From Bacteroidales bacterium (lineage in GTDB: Bacteria > Bacteroidota > Bacteroidia > Bacteroidales > P3), in assembly GCA_017647785.1 (NCBI GenBank), contig JAGCJW010000006.1, positions 62,001 through 126,000 on the forward strand: a stretch of 64,000 nt of DNA, written 5' to 3'. The translations under genes and the position numbers were made by a program. The notes under the pieces were generated by a model, which saw nothing but the letters and a program-made list of their open reading frames with translations, was not told the origin of the DNA and searched no databases. The first letter of the stretch is position 1; the number at the start of each line of letters is the position of its first letter. Below are positions 28,501 through 36,723 of this stretch, piece by piece.

Positions 28501-29736
28501 TTGACAAATCTATCTTCTAACTATTATCTTGCATTTGAAGGGTTATCAAATCTTTCATCAATAGAATTAAAAGATATAATAGTTTATGCTACATATCAAT
28601 TACCAATAATAGAAATAGAACAATCTACAAGTACGCATAATTCAATCTCACTTGCAGCAGAAGTAATATATCAAGGTGTTAGTGAAGTAACTGATAGAGG
28701 ATTCTGTTGGGGAACAACACCAAATATAGATATTAATACACCAACAACTATTCATCTTGGTAGTGGAATGGGTGAAATATCAACAACGATAAATAACTTA
28801 GAAGAGAACACAGTTTACTATGTAAGAGCATTTGCAACAAATAGCAATGGAACTTCATACACATATCCACAAGAAATAAGAACACAACATACACCTATCT
28901 TCAATAATACAATAGGTGATGATCAAACAATATGTGAAGGAACTGTAGCAAACATATTAGTAGGTTCATTACCAACAGGAGGAGATGGTGAAAACTATAC
29001 TTACAAATGGATAATGAGTACAGATATGCAAACTTGGACAGATGCTAATATAGGTTCTGATTATACAACACAAAGCTTAGATATGCGACAACTATTTGAT
29101 ACTACATATTTTAGAAGAATAGTATATTCAACTTATGTATCAGATACAAGTAATATGGTAAGTATAAATGTTCATAAGGCAACTAAACCTGGTAATGTAT
29201 TTGTTGCATCAAGTTCTATTCCTTTAGGAGAAAGTGTGGAATTGCAACTAAGAGCATCTTATGGAGAAGTTCTTTATTGGGAATATAAAAAACCAGAATT
29301 TAACTGGTTGCAAATAGATAACACAGAAGGAATTAAAATTATCAATCATCAACCAGATCAAATGGGAGCTTGGAAATATAGAGCAGTTGTTCAAAGTGGA
29401 GTATGTCCATCAAAAATCTCTGGAGAAGGAAATCTAACTGTAACAGAGGGAGTAGGATTAGATGATTTATCACAACAATTAACAAATATCAAGCTTCTTC
29501 CAAATCCATCAAAAGGAATAGTGAATTTAGCTATAAGCACTCCTACAAATCAAAATGTAACAATAGAAGTTTATGATATGCAATCTCGTAAAGTATATGT
29601 TCAAGAAAATGTAACATTACATTCACTTTCACAAACAGCACTTGACCTTACACATCTAACAAACGGAACATATCTAATTAAACTAACATCTTCAGACAAT
29701 TTTGAATGGACAGAAAAATTGATAATCTATAAATAA
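25504..29736 (+). CDS. M6 family metalloprotease with T9SS type A sorting domain
   Basis: A 1410-residue secreted zinc protease. Order: signal peptide (1-21); M6 protease domain with zinc motif H322-EFS-H326-VLGLPD; three fibronectin-III-like/Bacteroidota repeat units starting near residues 527, 792 and 1032, each ending in TxYYVRA(Y/F)A; adhesion-like segments between them (ENYPFYVNVPE...); an Ig-like region around 1140-1310; and the C-terminal T9SS type A domain from about 1331 (LLPNPSKGIVNLAIS, LTHLTNGTYLIKL). The product is expected on the surface or in the medium, where it degrades protein. It has its own promoter and is followed closely by nadC, with which it may share a transcript. Confidence 0.93.
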   Translation: MKKIFLIISLLLVCLTNNLFAVVAYPHPINYTQSDNTQLTLSLRGDEKVSWGKTTDDYTLMRAKNGDWVYAIPNGNGGMQPSGMIAHNPTQRTAEENAFLANLDKGLFYSEEQISYLKQLWDINDDFQTRTKAAIGSDTAQAVLETYKMVVILMSYNNYPFTTPKQEIENLFNQVGYSSNGHQGSVHDYFTATSFGKLNVEATVVGPYTTAFDLGYYGENYSGGGDMRARELIAEAVDSADLEINFAEYTNGPGSYVSCVYVIYAGFAESSGGAANTIWPHRSAVYPPIEKDGVNIYDYACSSEKNGTEYYPEPLVIGTICHEFSHVLGLPDFYDTDYSENGSFSHHESWDLMCSGNYNNGGKCPPIWNAYQRSTRNYTTIEELTIQGNVTLQPLITDNVAYKLSFSTNEYFILENRQQIYWDKYLPGHGMLIFHVNKNASGWSNHCINCNPNNPGFDLEEANGSGWSVSSASNPFPGTANKTEFSDTSTPNSNSFQGVPLNRPIMNITENTTTKNINFVYGPINSNRPTVLTTNVDAIEDTIEVGLTVNNFNSNIVETGICYSTTNVLPTEANDAKITTTTPQSTALLSITSLSPDTEYYVRAYAKTSSEIGYGEVIKVKTLCSAINDFPYHESFEDLSSLICWSQETDEYVDNAWIIIDSAYTSGAIATPKEGNSWAIIKSDRTSGSQKTTLVSSPIDVTMLEQPVLSFSYTQKIKNNKKDLLKIKYKTSAQDEWHELASYTASVDTWTEQIINLPTNENFVIIGFEAEVKGAYGVTLDDVKICDGDQTAYPQVQTISVTSVTDERATVSAKLDSHGNNNVHTLGICLATHPLPTIEDSVILTSTINQEIFTIDLLNLISNTTYYVRAFARNNGHIDYGDTLSFVTECARIENYPFYVNVPEIQSCLDINTSWNYDSETSIYTFTSQQQSATAKLILPILNMADREATYISFDRKQLTLNAGTDVLRILYKNDISAEWTELITYNEATTDFQRDSILLTNLSSNYYLAFEGLSNLSSIELKDIIVYATYQLPIIEIEQSTSTHNSISLAAEVIYQGVSEVTDRGFCWGTTPNIDINTPTTIHLGSGMGEISTTINNLEENTVYYVRAFATNSNGTSYTYPQEIRTQHTPIFNNTIGDDQTICEGTVANILVGSLPTGGDGENYTYKWIMSTDMQTWTDANIGSDYTTQSLDMRQLFDTTYFRRIVYSTYVSDTSNMVSINVHKATKPGNVFVASSSIPLGESVELQLRASYGEVLYWEYKKPEFNWLQIDNTEGIKIINHQPDQMGAWKYRAVVQSGVCPSKISGEGNLTVTEGVGLDDLSQQLTNIKLLPNPSKGIVNLAISTPTNQNVTIEVYDMQSRKVYVQENVTLHSLSQTALDLTHLTNGTYLIKLTSSDNFEWTEKLIIYK

Positions 29737-29744
29737 AAAACATC

Positions 29745-30596
29745 ATGTTGGAACAATATAAACAACATATAATATCACATATACAATTAGCATTAGCAGA
29801 AGATGTAAGAGAAGCTGATCATTCTTCTTTGTCATGTATCTCTGCAGGTACACAAGATAAAGCTAAATTAATAGCAAAACAAGATTGTATAATTTGTGGT
29901 ATAGATGTAGCAAGATTAGTTTACCAAACAGTAGATTTAAATATTCAGTTCACTGCTTTCAAGAAAGACGGAGATAAAGTCAAGAAAGGAGAAATTGTTT
30001 TCAAAGTAGAAGGAGAAGCTACTTCAATACTTACAGCAGAACGTACAGCACTTAATTATATGCAACGATTAAGTGCTGTATCAACGCGAACTAATTATTA
30101 TAAAACTCTTGTAGCAGGAACATCAGTGCAGTTACTTGATACAAGAAAAACCACTCCTACAATGCGTATATTAGAAAAGTATGCAGTTAAAACAGGAGGA
30201 GGTGCTAATCATAGGTTTGGTCTATATGATATGATAATGTTAAAAGACAATCATATTGACTTTGCAGGAGGTATAACTGCAGCTATAGACAAAGTTCATG
30301 CATATTTAAAAGAACGTTCTCTTGATTTAAAAATTGAAGTAGAAGTAAGAAACTTTACAGAATTAGAAGAAGTCTTAACAAAAGGGGGAATCAATAGAAT
30401 AATGTTAGATAACTTCACTGTAGAAGACACAAAGAAAGCAGTAGAACTAATAAACCATAGATACGAAGTAGAAAGCTCTGGAGGAATTACAGAAGCTACC
30501 ATACTTGATTATGCAAAGACAGGTGTAGATTATATATCTGTAGGAGCATTAACTCATAAAATAGATAGTATAGACTTAAGCCTTGTTGCAGAATAA
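29745..30596 (+). CDS. nadC: Nicotinate-nucleotide diphosphorylase (carboxylating)
   Basis: Converts quinolinate and PRPP to nicotinate mononucleotide in NAD synthesis. The 283-residue protein shows LAEDVREADHSS, TAERTALNYMQRLS, LLDTRKTTPTMRILEKYAVKTG, the GGGANHRFGLYD loop and LKDNHI, and ends with SSGGITEATILDYAKTGVDYISVG. No nadA or nadB is adjacent. It lies 8 bases behind the M6 protease gene and 3 bases before the YihY gene. Confidence 0.95.
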   Translation: MLEQYKQHIISHIQLALAEDVREADHSSLSCISAGTQDKAKLIAKQDCIICGIDVARLVYQTVDLNIQFTAFKKDGDKVKKGEIVFKVEGEATSILTAERTALNYMQRLSAVSTRTNYYKTLVAGTSVQLLDTRKTTPTMRILEKYAVKTGGGANHRFGLYDMIMLKDNHIDFAGGITAAIDKVHAYLKERSLDLKIEVEVRNFTELEEVLTKGGINRIMLDNFTVEDTKKAVELINHRYEVESSGGITEATILDYAKTGVDYISVGALTHKIDSIDLSLVAE

Positions 30597-30599
30597 GTA

Positions 30600-31649
30600 A
30601 TGACACGACCAGCAAATAGATATTTTAGAAAAATATTATATTGGCGTCCCGTTAGAACTTTATTGCACTATTCACGACTCTTAATTCTACCAGGATTTCA
30701 AGGTATACCGCTATTTGATGTTGCGATATTCTTTACTAAGGGATTAACAAAAGGAGCAATCAACCAAAGAGCTTCAGCTGCTGCCTTTCGTTTTGTAATA
30801 GCAATATTCCCATTACTGCTATTTTTCTTTACCCTTCTACCATATTTTGACACACAATACTACTCAGAACAGATATTTTCTTTTCTCAAAAACACACTCC
30901 CATTGGACATTTATTTGCCAATAGAAAGTACACTTAATGAAATTCTCAACAGAAAATATAATGGATTGATGTCAATAGGTATCATAACCTCAATATACGC
31001 TGCTTCAAGTGGAATAAATGCTATGATACTTTCTTTTAACACTTCACACCATCACTCTATAGAAAAACACAAATGGTGGAAACGCCGTTTGATAAGCATG
31101 ATAATGGTAGTTTTTTCAGTAATAGGAATAATAATAGTTTTAACTCTTTTAGGAGGTTTTAAGCTATTTATTAATTACTTATTATCAGCAAATATTATTA
31201 ATTCAAGTCTGCAAATCATCTTTCTTAAAGTGTCAAAATGGATAATAGTAATCTCTATGATATATTTTGCATTTGCAGCTTTGTATTACTATTCATTAGA
31301 GTCAAAGAAAGGATACAAGTTCTTCTCAGCAGGAGCAAGCCTTGCAACAATATTATTTCTTGTAAGCACAGAGGCTTTTATATTATACATAAAATTCTTC
31401 CCTCTTTATAATGCACTATATGGTTCAATAGGAGTTCTAATACTATTATTCTTATGGATATATATTAGTTGTTTCTCTATACTTATAGGATTTGAACTTA
31501 ATGCGAGTATATCCGATGCTTACAAAGAAAAGCATGGAGAAAACGCTCTTTCAATTTCAAGAACAGCTATTACAACAAATCCACAAAAGAAAGTCAAAAG
31601 ACTAATAAATAAAATAATAATTAAGTATAACAAATATAATAAAAAATGA
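30600..31649 (+). CDS. YihY/virulence factor BrkB family membrane protein
   Basis: A 349-residue inner-membrane protein with about six transmembrane helices (for example FRFVIAIFPLLLFFFTLLPYF, MVVFSVIGIIIVLTLLGGF, VLILLFLWIYISCFSILIG). The conserved opening GAINQRASAAAFRFVIAIFP and the late YGSIGVLILLFLWIYISC are family signatures. Family members are predicted transporters or envelope proteins of unsettled function, formerly mislabelled ribonuclease BN. Its TGA overlaps the next ATG by four bases, coupling it to the aminotransferase gene. Confidence 0.88.
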   Translation: MTRPANRYFRKILYWRPVRTLLHYSRLLILPGFQGIPLFDVAIFFTKGLTKGAINQRASAAAFRFVIAIFPLLLFFFTLLPYFDTQYYSEQIFSFLKNTLPLDIYLPIESTLNEILNRKYNGLMSIGIITSIYAASSGINAMILSFNTSHHHSIEKHKWWKRRLISMIMVVFSVIGIIIVLTLLGGFKLFINYLLSANIINSSLQIIFLKVSKWIIVISMIYFAFAALYYYSLESKKGYKFFSAGASLATILFLVSTEAFILYIKFFPLYNALYGSIGVLILLFLWIYISCFSILIGFELNASISDAYKEKHGENALSISRTAITTNPQKKVKRLINKIIIKYNKYNKK

Positions 31650-32872
31650 AAATACCATTTTCTCCTCCATACATAGACCAAGATGTTATAGATTCGGTAA
31701 CAGAATCTTTGCACAGCGGTTGGATTACTACAGGTCCAAAAGTAGCAGCTTTAGAATCAGAATTAACAACTTATCTAAAGGCTAAATCAGTAGTATGTGT
31801 TAATTCGTGGACTTCAGGAGCTACACTTGTTTTAAGGTGGTTAGGAGTAGATAAAGATGATGAGGTAATTGTACCAGCTTACACTTATTGTGCAACAGCA
31901 ATGGCAGTTATGGAAGCAGGAGCAAGACCTGTAATGGTGGATATATCTTCTAAAGACTTGACTATAGATGTTGAAAAAATAAAACAAGCTATTACACCAA
32001 AGACAAAAGCTATCATAACAGTTGATATAGGAGGTTGTCCTTGTCAATATGATAAAATAAGAGAACTACTTGCAGAAGAAGAAATACGAAAACAATTTTC
32101 AGCAAAAACAGAAGTACAAGAAAAACTAAACAGAATACTTTTAATTTCAGACTCTGCTCATGCCGTTGGAGCAGAATATCAGGGTAAAACAATAACTCAA
32201 TGGGTTGATGTCAGTGTACAATCTTTCCACGCAGTTAAAAATATAACATCAGCAGAAGGCGGTGCAATATGTTTAAATCTACCTGAAAAAATGGGAGATG
32301 CGGAAGAATTAAGAAAATACTTTAAGCTGATGACACTAAACGGACAAACTAAAGATGCCTTTACAAAAAATCAAGCTGGAGCATGGCGTTACGATATTGT
32401 AGATTTTGGTATGAAAATAAATTTACCCGATATAAATGCTGCAGTTGCTTTAGCTCAATTAAGAAAGTATGATTACTTATTAGAAGAAAGAAAAAGAGTA
32501 TTTGAATTATATCATAAACTACTAAGTGAATACCATTGGGCTATATTACCACCAAAATCTAATAATAACTTTAAGTCAATTTATCATTTATTCCCATTAA
32601 GAATAAAACCTATAACAGAGCAACAAAGAAACCAAATAATAGAAAATCTATCCAAAAAAGAAATAGCAACAAATGTACACTATATACCAATGCCTGAACT
32701 AACTCTTTTCAAAAATATGGGATATAAAATACAAGACTACCCACAAGCATTTGATGCCTATACAAGAGAAATCACGCTACCACTTTACCCACAACTAACA
32801 AACCAACAAGTAGAGTACATAGTGAGAAATCTTGTGGAAGAATATTATTCAGTATTAAATAAAAACCAATAA
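31646..32872 (+). CDS. DegT/DnrJ/EryC1/StrS family aminotransferase
   Basis: A 408-residue PLP enzyme that usually transaminates a nucleotide-linked keto sugar. It has SGWITTGPKVAALE at the N-terminus, the cofactor-binding SWTSGATLVLRWLG and VPAYTYCATAMAVMEAG, and the Schiff-base lysine K198 in SFHAVKNITSAEGGA. The C-terminal half (YIPMPELTLFKNMGY) resembles PglE/ArnB-type enzymes. It overlaps the following phosphoglycosyl transferase by one base (TAATG), and the pair probably builds an aminosugar-containing surface glycan. The remaining enzymes of such a pathway are not in the window. Confidence 0.88.
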   Translation: MKIPFSPPYIDQDVIDSVTESLHSGWITTGPKVAALESELTTYLKAKSVVCVNSWTSGATLVLRWLGVDKDDEVIVPAYTYCATAMAVMEAGARPVMVDISSKDLTIDVEKIKQAITPKTKAIITVDIGGCPCQYDKIRELLAEEEIRKQFSAKTEVQEKLNRILLISDSAHAVGAEYQGKTITQWVDVSVQSFHAVKNITSAEGGAICLNLPEKMGDAEELRKYFKLMTLNGQTKDAFTKNQAGAWRYDIVDFGMKINLPDINAAVALAQLRKYDYLLEERKRVFELYHKLLSEYHWAILPPKSNNNFKSIYHLFPLRIKPITEQQRNQIIENLSKKEIATNVHYIPMPELTLFKNMGYKIQDYPQAFDAYTREITLPLYPQLTNQQVEYIVRNLVEEYYSVLNKNQ

Positions 32873-33450
32873 TGAAAAGATTATTTGATATAATAGCCTC
32901 CTTATTTGGATTAATAGTACTCTCTCCAATACTAATACCAATAGCATTATGGGTAGGATTATCCAGTAAGGGAGGAGTCTTCTATATGCAAATTAGAGTA
33001 GGCAAAAACAACAAAGACTTTAAACTCTATAAGTTTCGTTCTATGCGAGTAAACTCTGACAAACAAGGATTACTCACAGTAGGTAGCAAAGACAATAGAA
33101 TAACTAAAGCGGGCTATTTTATAAGAAAATATAAAATAGATGAATTACCACAACTTCTAAATGTCTTGAAAGGGGATATGAGTTTTGTAGGGCCAAGACC
33201 AGAGGTTAGACGTTACGTAGAAATGTATAACGAAGAACAAAAACAAGTTCTAAAAGTAAGACCTGGCATAACCGACCCTGCTTCTATTAAATACAGAAAC
33301 GAGAATGACCTGTTATCTAAGGCTGAAGACCCAGAACAATACTACATTACTAACATAATGCCTGACAAACTCCGAATAAATATAGATTATATCAATAATA
33401 GAACATTTCTAAAAGATATAAAGATAATCTTTCAGACAATATTCGGATAA
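32872..33450 (+). CDS. Bacterial sugar transferase (monotopic phosphoglycosyl transferase)
   Basis: A 192-residue enzyme that moves a sugar-phosphate from a nucleotide sugar to undecaprenyl phosphate at the inner membrane. One hydrophobic re-entrant helix (IIASLFGLIVLSPILIPIAL) is followed by the core LYKFRSMRVNSD, KIDELPQLLNVLKGDMSFVGPRPE and VRPGITDPASIKY. The small size without the N-terminal multi-helix domain matches the PglC-like class. It ends the nadC-YihY-aminotransferase run. Which sugar it uses cannot be deduced; the neighbouring aminotransferase suggests an amino- or diaminosugar. Confidence 0.9.
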   Translation: MKRLFDIIASLFGLIVLSPILIPIALWVGLSSKGGVFYMQIRVGKNNKDFKLYKFRSMRVNSDKQGLLTVGSKDNRITKAGYFIRKYKIDELPQLLNVLKGDMSFVGPRPEVRRYVEMYNEEQKQVLKVRPGITDPASIKYRNENDLLSKAEDPEQYYITNIMPDKLRINIDYINNRTFLKDIKIIFQTIFG

Positions 33451-33517
33451 ATGAATCTTTAATTAATATTTAAACTACATTTAAACAGATTTGTTTTTTC
33501 AAAGAATCGCATTATTA

Positions 33518-33614
33518 TCTCTTTGTGAAAATGAATTTTCTTCAAGAGATAATTCATTTTCTTAAAGAGAAAATAGATTTTCACAAAGAGAAAACGATTT
33601 GAAAATCTATTTTC
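33518..33614. repeat. Cluster of overlapping, competing inverted repeats
   Basis: Three perfect inverted repeats are interleaved: 33518-33532 with 33577-33591 (15 bp), 33527-33537 with 33551-33561 (11 bp) and 33569-33583 with 33600-33614 (15 bp). Because they share bases, only some can form at once. No open reading frame of note is present. It lies between the sugar transferase gene and the terminator. Confidence 0.75.
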
Positions 33615-33631
33615 ATTTTATTAATTCAAAG

Positions 33632-33669
33632 AAAAAAAGTCCGAAAGCTTAATCTCTCGGACTTTTTTT
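33632..33669. terminator. Bidirectional rho-independent terminator
   Basis: A 13-base stem (33632-33644 with 33657-33669), core AGTCCGA/TCGGACT, has a 12-base loop. The A7 and T-run ends allow termination of both convergent operons. Confidence 0.85.
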
Positions 33670-33695
33670 TAAGACTTTTTAATTTAGAGTCTATC

Positions 33696-34967
33696 TTATT
33701 TCTTTTTATTTACCATTATATCTAATATCATATTGTCCATTTCGTCCATAGCATAACGGCCTATTTTGCCAAGATTGTTAATAGAACGATCTATGCAACC
33801 CTCAGCAATTCCGTCTGTGTTATCTACAACGACATTATTCATTGCTAACAAAATAGAATCAAAGGCAGAGTTAAGACCTACAGAAACTTTTAATGCGCAA
33901 CTTGGTTTTGCTCCATCGCATGCCATTCCTGTTATTGTGTTTATCATATTGCGTATTGCGTAGCAAATTTGTAGAAGGCTTCCTCCTTGAAGATAAGTTA
34001 TCCCTGCTGCTGCTCCCATAGATGCATTTACTATTCCACATAATGCAGATAGTCTTCCTATCTTATTTTTGATGTAAATAGACATTAAATGAGAAAGAGT
34101 TAAGGCTCTTATTATTTCTTCTTTGCTTTTGTTTGTCAATACTCCAAATTCATAAACAGGCATTGTGCAAGTTATTCCTTGATTACCGCTACCTGAATTG
34201 CTAAATACAGCAAGTGTAGCTCCGTCCATTCTTGCATCTGCTGCTGCACATGTGCGAGCTATGACTTCTTTTCTTATATCTCCATTAGCAGTTTCTTTAA
34301 TTTGTTTGCCAATGTTAAGTCCGTACTTGTTAGTTAAGCCCTCTTGAGATATTTTACTATTTACTTCTGCTGTTTGATAAATCCATTCCAAGAAACTAAT
34401 ATCGCTTTGAGTAGCGTAGTCATAGATTTCTTGTGCAGAAATAGTGTCTATTATGCTATTTGTATTTGCAGTTTCTGTAGTTTGTTCTAAGTTTTTGTGA
34501 AGTAATATTTCTTTGTTTCTTTGTAGATGTATGTAGTTTAAGTGGTTTTGTGCTATTATGACTTTTGAAAAACTATTGTTTTTACCGAAACAACGACATT
34601 CTATGTAAAGTTTTTCATTTGTTTGAGCAAGGTCTATTTTTAATTCGTGAGTTTCAAGCCATTGTTTTGCTATTTCAACGTTTTCTTTTGCGTTTTCTAA
34701 TACTTGCAATTCTTTTTCGCTTTCTCCACAAACAACCCCTAATGATATAGCTATTGGAAGTCCTATCATTCCTGTGCCAGGTATTCCTACTCCCATAGCG
34801 TTTTTAAGTACGTTTTTAGAGAGTAGCATTTCAATTTCTACAACTTCATCTTCAAGAAGTTCTTTTGCTTTTGCTACTGATAGAGCAACGGCTACAGGTT
34901 CTGTGCAACCAACTGCTAATACAATGTTTTGTTGCATTAGCTCTCTAATGCTTTCTTGTCTTGTCAT
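33696..34967 (-). CDS. L-cysteine desulfidase / UPF0597 family (CyuA-like)
   Basis: A 423-residue enzyme of the serine dehydratase alpha-subunit superfamily, UPF0597/YhaM branch. It probably degrades L-cysteine to pyruvate, ammonia and sulfide with a [4Fe-4S] cluster. Visible are NIVLAVGCTEPVAVALSVAKA at the start, GIPGTGMIGLPIAI, NSGSGNQGITCTMPV, RLSALCGIVNASMGAAAGI and MACDGAKPSCALKVS, with conserved cysteines as possible cluster ligands. It is the last gene of an envelope operon starting at surE, an unexpected place for amino-acid breakdown. Related members have been described as L-serine ammonia-lyases, so the substrate should be taken as likely, not proven. Confidence 0.83.
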   Translation of the reverse strand: MTRQESIRELMQQNIVLAVGCTEPVAVALSVAKAKELLEDEVVEIEMLLSKNVLKNAMGVGIPGTGMIGLPIAISLGVVCGESEKELQVLENAKENVEIAKQWLETHELKIDLAQTNEKLYIECRCFGKNNSFSKVIIAQNHLNYIHLQRNKEILLHKNLEQTTETANTNSIIDTISAQEIYDYATQSDISFLEWIYQTAEVNSKISQEGLTNKYGLNIGKQIKETANGDIRKEVIARTCAAADARMDGATLAVFSNSGSGNQGITCTMPVYEFGVLTNKSKEEIIRALTLSHLMSIYIKNKIGRLSALCGIVNASMGAAAGITYLQGGSLLQICYAIRNMINTITGMACDGAKPSCALKVSVGLNSAFDSILLAMNNVVVDNTDGIAEGCIDRSINNLGKIGRYAMDEMDNMILDIMVNKKK

Positions 34968-34978
34968 AGCTTTATGCT

Positions 34979-35560
34979 TTATTTTTTAGAATATATCTTT
35001 TCTAATATTGCAGCTCTGTATTTTTCTGAGTATTCTTTTGAGAATGTTTCAAAGTCCATATTTTTAATATAGCCTTCTCCTATGTATACTATTACTTTTT
35101 CAAATTCTGCTGGTGGATAATATCCAGGTACAACTGTAATTACATTAAACTCCTTATCCAAAATAGAGAAAGAAGGGTAGGATAGACGATTGTTTAATAG
35201 ATAGTATGCAAGTTGATGAACAGTCTTTCTTTTTGCATTTGGATCATAATTAGGATTTTGGTAAGTTTTACCATTTATTGTTACTTCTTCTTTTTGTTCT
35301 GCATCAAATTTTGATGCCACAAAATAGTGATTCATTAATTTTGCTATTAAAGTATCAGAGAATGTATCCTTATCCATACGTTTGCACCAACCACACCAAT
35401 CAGTGTAACAGTCAATGAAATATTTTTTTTCTGCATTTGCTTTTTTAGCCATTGCTTTTTCTGCTTTTGTTATGTCTAACCATTCTATTTTCTCTTGTGA
35501 AAATGATATTAGACTAAATGCTACAAATGCTAAGCTTAAGATAATTTTTTTACTTTTCAT
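34979..35560 (-). CDS. Secreted thioredoxin-fold protein
   Basis: A 193-residue exported protein. After a signal peptide (LSLAFVAFSLISFSQ) comes a thioredoxin-like domain with active site DWCGWCKRMDKDTF, of the DsbD-gamma/'thioredoxin_7' type, and a cis-proline region SYPSFSILDKE. It probably reduces or exchanges disulfides in the periplasm. It is 11 bases before the cysteine desulfidase-like gene and 17 bases after the SpoIID gene, within the surE-lpxB operon. Confidence 0.85.
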   Translation of the reverse strand: MKSKKIILSLAFVAFSLISFSQEKIEWLDITKAEKAMAKKANAEKKYFIDCYTDWCGWCKRMDKDTFSDTLIAKLMNHYFVASKFDAEQKEEVTINGKTYQNPNYDPNAKRKTVHQLAYYLLNNRLSYPSFSILDKEFNVITVVPGYYPPAEFEKVIVYIGEGYIKNMDFETFSKEYSEKYRAAILEKIYSKK

Positions 35561-35577
35561 ACGAAATTGTTTTTTAA

Positions 35578-36723
35578 TTATTGTTTTATTACTTTTACTC
35601 CTTTGAAATAGTGTTCTATTACTTCCCAGTATTCATATCCTTCTTCACACATTTTTATTGCTCCTTCTTGACTCATGCCCACTCCGTGACCATAACCTTT
35701 TCCTGTAAGCTTTACTTCTCCTCCCCATTTTTGTACATTGAAGTAAGTAGATTTTAAGTTGAAGTCTTTTCTTACTGTTGTGAGAGGTATACCTAAAATT
35801 TCAGTTTTTCTTCCGCTTTCTTGAGAAAAATTAATTAATGCATCTTCTATTTCTTTACTTTTTATGTTTAGACCTTTTCCTTTGAAATAGTTTAACCAAT
35901 CTCTTAGTTTTATATATTTCTCCCATTGATAATTTTTACATTCAACAGAGAAACTATCTTCTACACTAACTAAATAAGGGACTTCTTTTCCCCATACGTC
36001 TTTTGCATTAACAGTTGTTCCTCCTGAATTTGAGTGAAAAAGTGTTTCTATTATATTGCCTTCAGAATCTATTATTATTTCACCTTTACTTTTATAGGCA
36101 CCTTCAGTTACTTCTTTCTTGTTAGCGCGAGTTTTATACGCTTGACAGTGAACACCATCGCATAGATTATAACCTTCATTTGAGTGCTTTTCAAGATTAT
36201 TCATCATATAATTTCTACAACATATAGCTTGTATTTTAAAGAAATCAATATTTGTTGTAGCCCCCCATGTTTCGCTCTGTACGACTCCTGCTAAATAGTT
36301 ATCAGGTTTAACTACATTAATAATGAAAAGAGAATTGTTTTTACTTGTAATCTCCAAGTTGTCTTCATATCTCCTTTCTGTTATTTGAGGTTTTATTGGA
36401 GCAATTTGAAAAAAGGCTTTCAATCCTGTTGCTATTAGATTAATTTTTGATGTTTTACTGATGGTGCTATCATTGATTTTTATTTCAAGACTTCCATCTA
36501 AATCTTTAATTTTTACTTTGGCAGTTTTGTTTACTTTAATTTTTTCGCCTTTATCTGTTTCTATGTAGTATTGACCGAAAGAAGGAACAAATAGTACTTC
36601 TTCTATTTGTTTGTCACTAAAGATTCTTATTCTTACATTATCTATATTGCTCGCTGTATTTTGTGCTTTACATATAGATAGGGTGGTGAATAATAAACTT
36701 ATTATTAAGAGTACTTTTTTCAT
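35578..36723 (-). CDS. SpoIID/LytB domain protein
   Basis: A 381-residue exported protein with signal peptide (VLLIISLLFTTLSICKAQ). The SpoIID domain occupies the second half: YLAGVVQSETW, KIQAICCRNYMMNNLEKH, CDGVHCQAYKT and the ending GKGYGHGVGMSQEGAIKM. SpoIID is a lytic transglycosylase in sporulators; in Bacteroidota, which do not sporulate, related proteins probably cut or remodel peptidoglycan. Its ATG overlaps the lpxB stop by four bases. Confidence 0.88.
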   Translation of the reverse strand: MKKVLLIISLLFTTLSICKAQNTASNIDNVRIRIFSDKQIEEVLFVPSFGQYYIETDKGEKIKVNKTAKVKIKDLDGSLEIKINDSTISKTSKINLIATGLKAFFQIAPIKPQITERRYEDNLEITSKNNSLFIINVVKPDNYLAGVVQSETWGATTNIDFFKIQAICCRNYMMNNLEKHSNEGYNLCDGVHCQAYKTRANKKEVTEGAYKSKGEIIIDSEGNIIETLFHSNSGGTTVNAKDVWGKEVPYLVSVEDSFSVECKNYQWEKYIKLRDWLNYFKGKGLNIKSKEIEDALINFSQESGRKTEILGIPLTTVRKDFNLKSTYFNVQKWGGEVKLTGKGYGHGVGMSQEGAIKMCEEGYEYWEVIEHYFKGVKVIKQ

